DNA of 64,000 bases from Rotaria macrura (taxonomy: Eukaryota; Rotifera; Eurotatoria; Philodinida; Philodinidae). The notes under the pieces are model-generated. The model searched no databases. It saw nothing but the letters and a program-made list of their open reading frames with translations, and was not told where the DNA came from. Shown in pieces: positions 36,664 to 48,047 of the stretch (positions are counted from its first letter, which is position 1; each line of letters starts with the position of its first letter). The stretch covers positions 30,814-94,813 of the forward strand of contig OENT01000589.1 of the NCBI GenBank assembly GCA_900239685.1, in the 5' to 3' direction. Made by a program: the position numbers and the translations under genes.

Positions 36664-36713
36664 GGTCCCTGCGCAAGGATGACTATATCAATCGTAAAGC
36701 GTTCCGTTTTTTT
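36607..36713 (+). ncRNA. U6 spliceosomal snRNA (5' stem divergent)
   Basis: The central part is unmistakable U6: AAAATTGGAACGATACAGAG, then AAGATTAGCATGG, then CTGCGCAAGGATGAC and AGCGTTCC, ending in a run of seven T (36707-36713) as an RNA polymerase III terminator. It contains the ACAGAGA box and the AGC of the U2/U6 catalytic helix. The canonical CCCC after CATGG reads TCCC. The first 26 bases (ending GGGTACCACG) differ strongly from the usual 5' stem-loop GTGCTCGCTTCGGCAGCAC, and the 3' segment TATATCAATCGTAA is also changed. It may be a functional lineage-specific copy or a pseudogene. The 5' end is placed by length. Confidence 0.85.
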
Positions 36714-38073
36714 CTGTTTAGTCGCTTCACTGTTCAACAAGATGACAAGAGTATTCATTTTTAGAAAATCGTCTCCAAGTCAAAAGATCGTTTGACTAGA
36801 TTGTAATGAACATTAATGCGGCTAAAGCTTTAGAAAAAGAGACGATAGTGTCATATGTCCGAACGAAAAAGGCAGCCAATCGAAAGTTAACAATTTAGTT
36901 TGTTGTACTCTTGGTATAGATGAGAGTTTATCGTAACGCTTGAAAAAAGAGAGTGTTTTTACATAAAGATAAAGTAGAGCTCTGGAACTACTGTATCGTT
37001 TCTGTCCTGTACTTATTGGACGTTTGCATGGCCAATGTACTTTGGGAAAGACATGCCTTCACACTTAGACACTACTGATTCCCAAACGAAAATGATTTAC
37101 TCTGAAGGCATAATTTATGCACACTGTTAAGTGGATCAAAGTAACTATTAGTTTTCTGGGAAAACATGATCTTCTACAATGGAAGATAACCAATACGTTC
37201 GAGCTAGAGTAAAAGAAAAATGCCGTTTTAGAGAAAAGAGAACATGCCTATCTAATTCAAGTAAAAATAGTTAGTTGAGACATTGAAAGTTCAATGATAA
37301 TTGAGTAACTTGTCTTTGTTCAGAGAAATGATTGTTAGAGATCGAAAACGTTAATTGGCACGATCATCTTTTTTATGCATCCAATGAGTTAAAAACCATG
37401 CATTAGACTTGATTGAATTTCAGATATACTGCGTTCTAGCTAGCGATTCATATACTAATATCTCCTGCTCACAACGAATGTTCAATATCCTGATTAAAAA
37501 TTAGTTCCATCATAATATCATTGAATTAGTCCAGAAAAGAACTTCCAGGTCGAAAAGAAGAACAGGTTCATTTGGTTTTTACTACGTTTTCCAAAGAATT
37601 ATAAGTAAGTTTATGTACTCATCCATTCGGTTAGAAATTTGACAATTGAAGCAATAGTGAGATATTTGAAGGACAAGTTCAACATATTAACTACCTATTG
37701 AAATCGAATATATTAGATAAAAGATTGTTGCAGTAATAATATAACAGATGGTCAAGTCAATGACATTATCAATAGAATCGTTCGTATTATTTGATAAAGA
37801 ACTATAGCAAGAACATTATTTCTTTCCTTTGTGTTCCTTCATGGAACCCTGTTAAATGAACGATATTAGGTCTTTTAGTGTATCAATAATAAGTTAGTGG
37901 ATATGATTCATTTTTCTTTTACATTTTTCAGAAATAAACTTTATTTCTTTCAGTATAAGGAATATGTAAATATAACTCGAAACTACTAAGTTAAATTCAA
38001 TTAAACAGTTTAATCTGTTGGGTGTAAGTGTGACTTCGTTCAGGTATGAGTGTCCTAGTGTCTACACATCTAT
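36714..38073. other. Gene-free stretch
   Basis: AT-rich sequence with no recognisable gene or repeat. Confidence 0.4.
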
Positions 38074-39868
38074 CTATGCATCCACACCGACACCTGCTTC
38101 ATGATGTATCTTTTTCCGTTCATAAACCATAGAAATGTAATAATGGCCTTTGCCAGCAGCTGGGTGATCATCTGATAATTTTTCAACTGAGATCTGGAGA
38201 GGTTCCGAGTAGTAGTGAAGGGCTGTATCGTCATCACCCATTTCCAGATGTACTCTATGAATCACTTTGTATGAACTAGCAATAACTAATTGATCGGCTC
38301 GTCTAAAGCTTCATAAAATATATCAAACGCCTTTTTGTAGTACTTCAGTGCTTATTATTACTGCCCATTTTATAGATCAACCTTACTAAGTGATGGGTAA
38401 CTGTTGGCAATAGCTGGGTGATGGTAAGGTAGAGTTTTTTCACACATTTTCAATGCTGCATCATAACTTCGTGTTGCTTCATGATATTTTCCCTGAGCAC
38501 AGTACAAAGCTCCTTGTGCATGTAGATTGTCGACACTCAGTGGGTGCTCTTCCTGCAGAAGACGCATGCGAATCACGGGTGCTTGTGTCTGGTGTTTTTC
38601 TGACTCTTCATAGTTTCCTTGATAATAATTAACCCAACCGAAATTAATGTAAGTAGTTACAATCCGCATGCTGGCATTATCACCAAGTCCACTACTATTC
38701 TCCAGTCTGAAAATATTAATGGTCTCCATAGACTTTGCATAAGCATTTACATAACAACCCATTTGACCCTCGATTACTCCAATGCTGTTGACTGTGTGAG
38801 CATTACGTGGATCATCGAGCTTCAGGTAGTTTTGCCGAAAGTCTAAGACTCATTTCATAAATTTGAGAGTTTGATCGAAATCGCCCATGCAAGCATGTGT
38901 CCTACCCTCGTTGTGAAACAATGGCACACACTCAATAGTATCATCTCTGTCATTACTTTTCATGGAATCAATAAAGCCACCAAAATAGTTTTTAGACTCT
39001 TGGTACTGATTCACGTTAATCAGGATTCAGTCAACCATAACCTTCTTGTCTTTATCCTCAAGTTCGTTTTTCGGCAATTCTATATAGTTCTTCATGGTCA
39101 CGAAGCCATCATCTGTCGCTGTCATTTGCACTACAGTATATGAACGGGAGCCAGCAATTTCTTGAATATCATTGACTTTGAAAACAGCTGCAATGTTGAA
39201 CAAAATTTCTTTCTCGTTCAAAAAGGCGCTTAGATTGCCAATATCAGCAAATCTAGTCCGATGTAAATTGGGTGGAGGCATAATCTAAAAAAGTGTTGTT
39301 ACTAGATTGGATTGTTGTCATTTGACTTAAGCAAATGTAATGACCATTTCACGGTCTACAGTCGTAGAAATAAAACCATTGGTCGAAATTAATTTATTGT
39401 TATTGTTTAGTATATGTTCATGCTCGCGTTTGATGATAAGCTGTTCGGGGTAAGAGATCATATTGTTATTGTCACCACTTAATGTGTGTGTCCTGTGTAA
39501 ATCATCAATTTGGTTACATAAGTCAACAACAAAGGTTCTAAACTTGAGCAAAGAATGAATAGCTTCTGTGCGCAATACCTTGTTCAAAAGCTTGAAGAGA
39601 AACGAATCGTGAATGTACTAATGAATAGCTTGCGTTTTGTTCTAGTTTGTTCGATAATCTTCAATTTTTGTAACTCGTCTTTATCCGACAATTTCGTATA
39701 GTAGACGTGACATATAAGTATGATCTTCCTTTTAGCATGGCTATCTTGACTTAACCCTTTCAGTACATTGACAAGCATTTGGAACCAGAGAAAAGCAGCT
39801 GAGTTTCTTGTGAAATCACTTGTTGTGCTCAACCTTTCGCGATGAAACATATTGAAATATATTGCCAA
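38074..39868 (-). pseudogene. ADP-ribosyltransferase plus TPR protein, pseudogene
   Basis: Minus-strand pieces line up in the order of a known rotifer-type architecture. First is an ART region (AFLWFQMLVNVL, KVLRTEAIH, then STNGFISTT, the Ser-Thr-Ser-type motif, and later FADIGNLSAF, NEKEILF). TPR/kinesin-light-chain-like repeats follow (NYYQGNYEESEKH, ALYCAQGKYHEATRSYDAAL, HPAIANSYPSLSKV, ALHYYSEPLQISVEKL, DDHPAAGKGHYYISMVYE). The pieces lie in different frames and are separated by in-frame stops near 39027 and 38850, after SKV at 38370, and by frameshifts near 39600 and 39290. The block usually containing the ART E-x-E loop is reduced to NEKE. Several independent lesions show that it is no longer coding. 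It belongs to a family that is commonly multi-copy in bdelloids (recalled, not checked). Confidence 0.85.
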
Positions 39869-39999
39869 TTTAATTGTATTTTAGATATGTGCACAAATAT
39901 AGAACTTTTGTCGCTTCGAATTTTTCATAGTGATAGTAGACATTATTGTTAGATTTATCGAAATAATTCATAACATTATACTTTACAAGATACCAAGGT

Positions 40000-40350
40000 G
40001 AATGAATTCGGTAACGGATCCGACTGAATCCTATCAGATTCAACCAGTTGACAAAATCTCAAGGAATTCCAAAATCAAGGAACCACTAATGGATCCGACG
40101 AAAAAAAAACATTTAATTAATTGAGAACTAATTAGTACATCAAAACAACATTAGAGGCTAGTTGGAGACGAGTGTTGGGTTCCGTCACAACCCAACAGTA
40201 AGATCCGATGGCAGTCCGACACTAGTGATCCGAATGTCGTTCCGTGACCAACAATTAGACAGAAATTCACCGGTCTTCTAGAAATTCAAATAAAATCCGA
40301 CTAGATTCCTATGGAATCTGATTAGATCCGATTTTGGGAGTCATCCTTCC
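40000..40350. repeat. Dispersed GATCCGA-rich sequence, second copy
   Basis: It carries GGATCCGACTGAATCC, AGATCCGATGGC, TAGATCCGATTTTGG and similar strings, like 34740-35110. The interval 39869-40481 holds nothing else recognisable. Confidence 0.3.
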
Positions 40351-40481
40351 AAGAGACAATACTTTAATTTTTTACTTAGCCTTCATTTAAAATTACCTAG
40401 CATTTAAATAGTGCATTTTGAAAATAAAAAATGATAATGAATATTTGAAAAATGTAGACCTTTTCCCGCATTCGACAGATG

Positions 40482-41237
40482 TCAAATGTGACTTTTTAGT
40501 TGGTGGTGGTCAACATTGATTTTATTCGTTGCTTGAAGAGGGTTCTCCAGGTTTTTTTTCTTGTTTAAGTACAGTTGTTCAGGTCGATAGTTGAGATTCA
40601 AAAAATCCATGTTTCCATAGGAACTGATATTGTTTATTAAATGCTGCCGAACAATTGAGGTGTAGACAGTTCCGTCACTTGTCACGTCGGATCGATAGAG
40701 AGTCAGTGTCCGACAATGCAACTCATGCAAAGGAGACGGAATTACACTCATTGTCAACCATTTCCGTGCATCGATGGGTAATTGGGTTACAGCTAAGGTG
40801 ATATGAGGAAGCAAGCGTCGAGTTGCAGTAGCAATCCCAAATGTCTCTAAACATGTATCGATCTGATGAGCTAACTTTTGTAATTGGCATTCAGGATCGC
40901 TCAGGGTACCAACGATGAACCTCGCTGCTTCAATTGATGGAAAAGCAGTCAACGAAGTCAGTGACAAGTGAAATGATGATGAAGAGTGGCTCCAAGTTTC
41001 CATCGGTTCGGTCAATGGTCGTATTAGAACGCCATTGATATTGCCCAAAAATTTCAGTGTAACATGAAACTGATGATTCGGTGTCCAGCGAAGGATATGT
41101 GGAATAGCGGATGAACGGAGGCCAGTCACTAATTCTTCGAGGACCTTTATGCTGCTTTCATCGAAATCCAGTGCCAAGAATGCTCGAACCATCTCATTGT
41201 TCGGATGCTTTTTTTCTTTGCCTATTTCAATATGCAT
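40482..41237 (-). CDS. thpR: RNA 2',3'-cyclic phosphodiesterase, ThpR/LigT-like (2H family)
   Basis: A single intron-free frame of 251 codons. The two hallmark 2H motifs are intact: HVTLKFLG (residues 58-65) and HITLA (145-149), spaced as in bacterial ThpR/LigT proteins of about 180-200 residues. The start MVRAFLALDF (Met16, base 41192) matches the bacterial N-terminus, so translation may begin there rather than at 41237. The last 40 or so residues (from about YGNMDFLNL) are an extra, low-complexity tail. The family opens 2',3'-cyclic phosphates on RNA ends in vitro. In animals this exact ThpR form is unusual, and the lack of introns and bacterial-like motif context make horizontal acquisition plausible, though this is inferred. 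It is convergent with no neighbour, and no operon context exists. Confidence 0.85.
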   Translation of the reverse strand: MHIEIGKEKKHPNNEMVRAFLALDFDESSIKVLEELVTGLRSSAIPHILRWTPNHQFHVTLKFLGNINGVLIRPLTEPMETWSHSSSSFHLSLTSLTAFPSIEAARFIVGTLSDPECQLQKLAHQIDTCLETFGIATATRRLLPHITLAVTQLPIDARKWLTMSVIPSPLHELHCRTLTLYRSDVTSDGTVYTSIVRQHLINNISSYGNMDFLNLNYRPEQLYLNKKKNLENPLQATNKINVDHHQLKSHI

Positions 41238-42178
41238 GGTGGATATTGGTTGCCAGACTTCGAATAAACTAAAGGGAATAAAATACTTTAAGACCTAATT
41301 GAACTTAGTATTCGTATTATTTTCGATTTGATTAACTGGTTTAACTTCGGAGATTAAAGGACGCGAACTGACATTCTAGCAAAATCAATCCTATTGAATA
41401 AGTTCAAACGAAATGCCTCCAATTCTACATCATCACTAAAGGCATTTCATGTGGAATCCAACCATATAATATATTCCTCGAAGTCGCACTTTTCAGAAAA
41501 AAAAGAACCTATATACATTATTGGCACTATGATACAAAGACAGCCGATGCCAAAACTGACTATAACGCACTCGAAAAGTACCGCATCGACTTTTGACGCA
41601 TACTATTACATTTATCACGAGAACGCAACAAAACTACATTTCAATACTATAAATTTAATATAAATTAACATCTCACGCATATGAAACCACGGCACTGTCC
41701 ATACAACGACAATAAACGCATATCCACTCTTATAAACCTTTCTGAACTATCCGACTAGATCCAAGAAGGAAAAGCGATACTTCAGCAATGCGTATTATCA
41801 TCTTACTCTCTTCTATGCATGCGTCTATTCCAATTCCAACCAAATGAAAACCCGGTTTTGGGCTTACAATTGACTTGAGTTGAAATAGACGGGAATCCAC
41901 TTAGAATTAGGTATGGACAAGTGCCAGTTAAGAAGTGGATAGTGGGTACCAAGCCAACTGGATACCCTATGCGACTGGTACCTTAGTCTGACAGGTAACC
42001 CAGTCTGACGATCACCCCAGCTCGAGTGGGTGATTGACCCAGTTTTACTGGGTATCAGTAGCACACAATTCATAATCAACTAAATAGCGGTACCATTTTC
42101 AGTTACTTTAAGGTATATAGAGTTAGGAGTGCATGATGTATGTACGAATATCTAATTCACTAGATGTCCGTCTGACTT
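41238..42178. other. Gene-free stretch with a GC-richer patch
   Basis: A plus-strand frame of 89 codons (41394-41663) has no motif. At about 41930-42060 a GC-richer patch repeats strings such as ACTGGGTA, CAGTCTGAC and GGTACC in both orientations. It looks like a fragment of a dispersed repeat but has no clear ends. Confidence 0.35.
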
Positions 42179-42316
42179 CACTCTAAAAAAAGCGCACATA
42201 AATATATATCATTCATTGGTTTATGAAAAATTTCGTAAACGGCGAAAGGGTTTTGTTATACGTAGCATTTTCATAAACCCTTAAAGGGTATATTAATGTA
42301 CGCTTTTTTGACAGTG
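42179..42316. mobile_element. 138-bp MITE with CACTSTAAAAAAAGCG ends
   Basis: The left end CACTCTAAAAAAAGCGCACA and the reverse complement of the right end, CACTGTCAAAAAAGCGTACA, form terminal inverted repeats. Inside, GGTTTATGAAAA and TTTTCATAAACC make a second nested inverted pair, so the whole unit can fold. No clear target duplication was seen. Confidence 0.65.
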
Positions 42317-42658
42317 TAGGTATCTATTTAAATGATCTATGACTCAATCAATAGTTAGTCACTTAATTATGCTAATACATTATATTATCTAATGTATAAA
42401 ATCAGTTGAGCTATATAAATACCCTGTCTGAGCGATGCCCAGCTAACTTGCACTGGTGTATACCTACCAGGAATTGATAAGGAATTAACTGTATTCGGTT
42501 TTTAGAGCAAGGGGTTGTTTTCTGAGTAAATAACGATTTTCTGCGAAGATTGAGGTAAGTAAACGAGGTCGGGCAATCAGAATCTGAAATCAGTTTCTGA
42601 AAATCGTGAACATATTCTATCAGCGAGGAAACGGTTTCTATAGAAAATAAAAATGTTT
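42317..42658. other. Gene-free stretch
   Basis: No recognisable feature. Confidence 0.3.
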
Positions 42659-43014
42659 TTATAAGGCTTGAGGCTGCCTAGCCCTTCTCCAACAGTCATG
42701 TTTTTCGAAAAAATATGAAAATTGAGTTTTTATTGTTTGAAGATGTGCTGCAGTTACCCAGTCCATTATATGTTTTTGTTTTCTGGAAATAAGTGGGTTT
42801 TGATCGTTCTCATGAGGGAAGATCACTAGCTCTTCAATCACTTTTGCGTCAAAACTATCTGTATTATTCAGCTCCAAAGAAGTTATGAATGCTCTGAAAA
42901 AACTTTGGGCGACTAGCTTATGGATTTCAAAATATTCTATTTGTAAGGTGTGGTTTTAAATGAGTCCTGTCGTCATCTTCGAGAACATCAGAGAAATTGA
43001 TTTTTGAATTTCGA
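42659..43014 (-). other. Unrecognised coding-like fragment running up to the N gap
   Basis: The minus-strand frame (LVAQSFFRAFITSLELNNT and onward to MDWVTAAHLQTIKTQFSYFF) has protein-like composition, and a diverged relative (LELNNTNTFNAK) lies in mirror orientation right of the gap. No domain was recognised. It may be part of a mobile or multi-copy gene. Confidence 0.3.
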
Positions 43015-43169
43015 NNNNNNNNNNTCGAAATTCAAAAATCAATTTCTCTGATGTTCTCGAAGATGACGACAGGACTCATTTAAAACCACACCTTACAAAT
43101 AGAATATTTTGAAATCCATAAGCTAGTCGCCCAAAGTTTTTTCAGAGCATTCATAACTTCTTTGGAGCT
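42870..43169. repeat. Perfect inverted duplication around a 10-base N gap
   Basis: Bases 42870-43014 and 43025-43169 are exact reverse complements over 145 bp, with ten N (43015-43024) at the centre. Beyond the arms, similarity decays gradually rather than stopping sharply. It is either a scaffolding join of two related contig ends or a real palindrome that blocked assembly. Confidence 0.92.
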
Positions 43170-44229
43170 AAATAATACAAATACCTTCAACGCTAAGCGA
43201 TTCGACAGTTGGCGACCTTCCCTCAGCAGTCATTTATTTTGTGACTATTGAGCTTTTTCAAAGGTTTTCTGGAGATTCTCCCCGATTTTCGCATTTTCCC
43301 AGAAATGGATAGCACTATGGGTCTCAGCGTATCAAGTTACGTATGTGTCTAACTTTTCATGTCGAAATATAGTCCCTGGAATGAGTTATAAAGGTTTTTC
43401 GGCCATTAGTAGCAGTTATAGTGACACGTACCTCCGTGATTAAAAATCTTGCCTCTGCTTATTCAAGTATCGGAAATTCTAAAATTTCGAGTATATAGGT
43501 TTCTCCATACGCGTGATAGGATGGCAATGCCTGATTTAAAGAAAACGCCAAACATTAGTTTTTTCTCCATTTAGTGTTTAACAACATTTTTCAACTTGTT
43601 TATTAACTTTTTCAAAGTTCATTATATTGGAGCGACCGATCTTCAAACACATTGTTACAAAATGATTCATTCTAGATAACTACATATTTTTTCAACAGAT
43701 GGATACGTCCACAGTGCTTTGGATAGGGGAAAAGTTGTTTTCTGTTGAATCACGAATGCCAGTGAATTCTAGGGTTTTCAAAATTTTTTGCGTTTGAACG
43801 ACCCTAAATCAAAGAGCTAAAAATTGGTAGAATCTCATCCCCTCATCTGAAGGCGTATGCAGTACTCATGCAAATAATAGAATCCCTAGTTCGGCATCGT
43901 GAAGTATAGTGAAAAAAACTTAGCACTGACTGAGGGGTCATTTTGATCGTTAATCTCTAGAAAACTCTGGAAAGCTGAAGTTTAGGGAATTGAAAAAGTT
44001 TCGTAAGTTTATTTTTGTGAACCCAACATTTATGGAAATTTTCACAGATATCCCGTTTAGAATGCTGAAAAGCTAGTTAGCGTAGCCCCGTTGGGGCTAA
44101 AATGTGGAACTCACATATCTATAGCTTCATACGCCAATAGAAAACAAAGAAAATGTAATATGACGAATTTTTTCGCATCGTTTTTCTGTGATAGGCACCC
44201 TATTTATCATTTTAATTGCTGCTATTCAC
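43170..44229. other. Gene-free stretch
   Basis: The first 50 bases are a diverged mirror copy of sequence left of the gap. No other feature is recognised. Confidence 0.35.
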
Positions 44230-44490
44230 TAGGGGTGGCACTTTAACTTTAAAACACTTTAAAAAAAGTGTTAAAGTTTAAAGTAAAAACACTTTAAACT
44301 TTAACTTTAATTAAAGCAAAACACTTTAACACTTTAACTTTAATAAAAGTAGTGTAAAAATGAAAAATAATTTTTAGCTCTTTATTTGCGATTTGCTGTG
44401 GTTTTTACAGTTACTTGAAACTTTAATTAAAGTTTAAACTGTTTTTACTTTAACTTTAACTTTTAAAGTAAAGTTAAAGTGCCACCCCTA
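44230..44490. mobile_element. hAT-type MITE with perfect 8-bp target duplication
   Basis: A 261-bp element with ends TAGGGGTGGCACTTTAACTT and its inverted copy. CTATTCAC is present exactly on both sides (44222-44229 and 44491-44498). It is the same family as 1669-2068 but shorter, with an interior of repeated ACTTTAA motifs. It has no coding content. Confidence 0.88.
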
Positions 44491-46649
44491 CTATTCACTC
44501 GTTAGTTTCCATTTTTCGTTGTTCATTTTCCTTAATTTAAATTTTTTTATAAAAAAATTGGAAGAAGTGGCAAATAATGTTGTGATATATGACGATAATT
44601 GAATACTGGTTGTTATGCATGTAATGGATTCATACACTGGTTTCTATGGTTTGTAAGGAGGGGGTGGGCATGGGTACCCCCTATGGGGGGGGGGGCGTCT
44701 GGAACCCCGTATGGGGGCGTCTGGACTCAGTGGCCTTGTCTGTAATGGAGGGGGATGGGGAGCATCAAAATTCTCTCTCTTAAACTTCCACTCACTATTT
44801 TCTTTGAAAACATATGTGAGTTCCACAAAATAGATTTTGGAGAGGAGTCGGGCGCAGTCTGTACTAAAGGTGATTGGTGAGGAGAAATCTGAATCCGAAG
44901 TGGTTTTCTCGACGCGTTGAACCTCATTCCTTAGTCAAGTAAACTGATCCTGCTCACCCATATCCAAACTTGAGATAGACTTGTTATTTTCTCTAAACCT
45001 CCTTCCCTACTGAAAACCTGTGTTTCAAATTTTCAGAAACCGACTTCACATTACGATTCCCACACCTCGATTTACTTCCGTTAACCTTCATAAAAATACT
45101 TATTTTCTTTTAAAACCTCTTCCTTAATGAGAAAATCAACTCAGGTCGATTTCAGGCATTAGAATTGACTGGAATTGGATTAGCTGTATATTATAATATA
45201 CGAGAAATATCACGTTGGCACTGACCACTATCATGCAGTAGAATCATTCCCTTCTTTTTATCAGTATCAACCGATTTTCGTCCCATATTTACATTCAAAA
45301 TAAAATAAATTTAACCGCTGACGAATTATAATCGAAGGACTGATGCCGAATGACATCAGAAGGAGAAAGGAAAGGAAGAGTGCAAGGAATCCTATAATTT
45401 TCCCCCAATATCTTTTACTACGTTGATACTTCCAGGTGCATAGAGCAAGTAAAAAAATAATGACCACAAGTAAGTATACAACATTGACTTACCTTACTAG
45501 CACAAATATGCATCAAACAATTAAATCCCTTTTCGAAATACAATCTTCATTTCTTTGCAAATGACACCAGGCACCCTATAGTTTTTTTACACCCAGTGTC
45601 GAAAATTATTAAATGGAAGTTTGCACGAATTTTCAATCGAATAAAGAGATGCTATCGTAAGTCTTAGTTTCTCGCAAGAAATTTCATATCAAAAATTTTA
45701 AAAGAATCTATGACGCACCAGTTGCGATAATTTTGATTAAATATATATAATCTAGACTCCTTGTTCCTTTTTAATAATCAACTTCTGTTTCAATGTTCAA
45801 AGCAGTCTATGCTAATTCTCCTTATTGACACTATTTATCAGCGTTCGGTACTATTTAACAGTTGTGAAGAAAAATCGTAAAGCTCTGTTCTTACGTATAC
45901 TATGTAGTTGATTCAGTGAACACAAAATCGTGCATGATGCTTTTTACCACTGTACCTCTTATTCTTTATATGTTAGACGGAACAATATTTTTCTGCGCTG
46001 TACAATATAAAGGTAAGCGTGGCGCAAAATCGTAACGCATTCCTTCCTAGTTGGCAACATTTTATCGAAAAGAACGCAACACACAGCGAAGTGGTTCGCC
46101 GTCATTTTCTAAAGTTATTGATAAGTACTCAATATTTGAACTCTAATGAATGTAGATAGTGGTATATGATTGGAAGCTGCCTGGAATATATCTGATTTAG
46201 AGCTTCAATTGGATTAAATTACTTTTATCGGATCTAACAGAGTGAGTGGCGGGTTTTCATATTCAAAGGTCGTCTTTCTTGAATAAGCAGATCGCCATGG
46301 GACATGGCTATTCTCTTCATAACAGAACTGAGTCATTTAGACTTTTGGCACTGTACCCTTCTAAGTCTGAAAAATTGTACTGCTCAACAAACTAAATTTC
46401 AGGAAGAAACTCATGTAAATTAATGAGATTTGGTACGGAGGAAAGTTCTCAACTACTAAGATTAATACCAGTTATTAGACTATTTTGAAACTGAGCTGGT
46501 ATGTCGCCCCTTTTAAAGACAATGATCATTCCTTGCTATGAAGGCTTTCTTTCTCAGCCAAAAAGAGGCATGTGAAGATTAACAGAAAAGGTTTTCTATA
46601 ATTTCTATATCAGACATAAACGTATTAATAGAAAAAGAAGCTACCAAAA
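44491..46649. other. Gene-free stretch with a G-rich tract
   Basis: No recognisable gene. Minus-strand frames at 44644-44927 are Pro-rich shadows of the G-rich tract. A 66-codon minus-strand frame at 45267-45467 has two hydrophobic segments but no other support. Confidence 0.35.
44655..44770 (+). repeat. G-rich tract with potential quadruplex-forming runs
   Basis: Several runs of four or more G lie within about 115 bases, including one of about twelve (44686-44697), with a near-duplicated CGTCTGGAACCCC/CGTCTGGACTC context. It stands out sharply from the AT-rich surroundings. Confidence 0.7.
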
Positions 46650-47024
46650 TAGGGATGTACCAATTCCTATTTTTTGACACTAAAGATCGATCATTTGCAG
46701 TATTTTGAACGGTCAATTCCGACCAATTCTTCGAGTCACACAGATTCAATTTTGATCGCTCTATTTGATGCTATTGTCAACTTTGATGAAGAAAGAATAA
46801 AAGATGCAAGAATTTACCTGAATTGACCAAAGATTCATGACTTTTAGTCAATTCCGACCGATTCTCGTACCATTCAGTCGTTTTTCGTCAAAGTTGACCA
46901 TAGCATCAAATAGAGCGATCAAAATTGAATCTGAATGACTCGACGAATTCGTCGGAATTGACTGTTCTAAATACTGCAAATGATCGATCTTTAGAGTCAA
47001 AAAATAGGAATTGGTACATCCCTG
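46650..47024. mobile_element. Palindromic hAT-type MITE, TIR YAGGGATGTACC
   Basis: A 375-bp near-perfect palindrome with arms of about 170 bp. The left end TAGGGATGTACCAATTCC and the reverse complement of the right end, CAGGGATGTACCAATTCC, match. The flanking 8-mers TACCAAAA and TACAAAAA agree at 7 of 8. End form and duplication length fit hAT. It has no coding capacity. Confidence 0.78.
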
Positions 47025-48047
47025 TACAAAAATTGTTGTGATTTTAAAAGAGAAATTTTAGCAAATTCAACTCAATTGAAAGGAAATCTCGGATCCATCA
47101 ATCTTTTGTGAAACACGAACAGAAAGGAGTGTTGAGTGTTTAGGGTAGAAATTTTGCACCCACCTCCCTGCCCCCCCCCCCTACAGACCGTTATCGACAG
47201 GTGATTTCCCTGTCAGAAGTCGTTACTGACATGGTTGATGGGGGTCACAGAAGTGATAGATGGGCCGCAACGACGCCACTGAACATCACAGATCTCCGGT
47301 ACAGGTTTAGTGAATATATGTCACTAATTTGGGATGAGAATATATTAGCTGCTTCTTTATTGCAGCTCTAGTCGCTCAGTGGGAAATGATGAGTAAACAG
47401 GTAGCAGGGTTCATGAAAGAAAGCAAGATTTTCATGACTGTTGAAAGCAGTTGCATCGTGTTTCACATTTTTAATCCCGTAAGGGATTGCACCAACAGCT
47501 TTTGGAATACTTAATGCCATCTATATTTGCTCGAAAATTCAGAAATCTTGTAGATTCACTTTCCATGTGTTTGAAATTTCCGCTTTCTGTTTTTGATAAG
47601 ATCCAAAAGCTAGATCCTACCAATCTGATATTTCAGAAATCTTGCTTTTTTGTGAAGAATTTTTGGAAGCTCCAATTTGGAAGTTTGTTTGTTACTGTCA
47701 AAAATTGAAAATCGGTTGCCGATATCAATTTTATGAGAGAATATCTGCGATAAACAATTTCTTTTATCGATTTTGTATTGCTCTTAGGTCAATCGTCAGA
47801 AACCATGGAAAGTCTAATTCTCTTTGGATTCCAGATTCCTTCCTATCAAGGTATGGTCATGATACTGCATTTCAGACCTACCATATGCAATTTTCATAGA
47901 AATCAAAGTTGCCAATCACTAAACAAAATTTTTTCATAATTGGATCTTCTCTCTGCTATAGTTAAAGAAGCGTTTCAGCCGAAACGAATTTGTCCCCGCT
48001 AAAGCGTTAACGTGTAATATTAAGGTTTCTAACTTTCGTGACACTTA
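47025..48047. other. Gene-free stretch with a C homopolymer
   Basis: A run of about twelve C lies near 47171-47182. Plus-strand frames at 47487-47708 and 47642-47899 have no recognisable motif. Confidence 0.35.

Noticed and set aside
45267-45467. Small two-helix membrane protein
   Set aside because: Only hydrophobic composition supports it; T-rich strands give such frames by chance.
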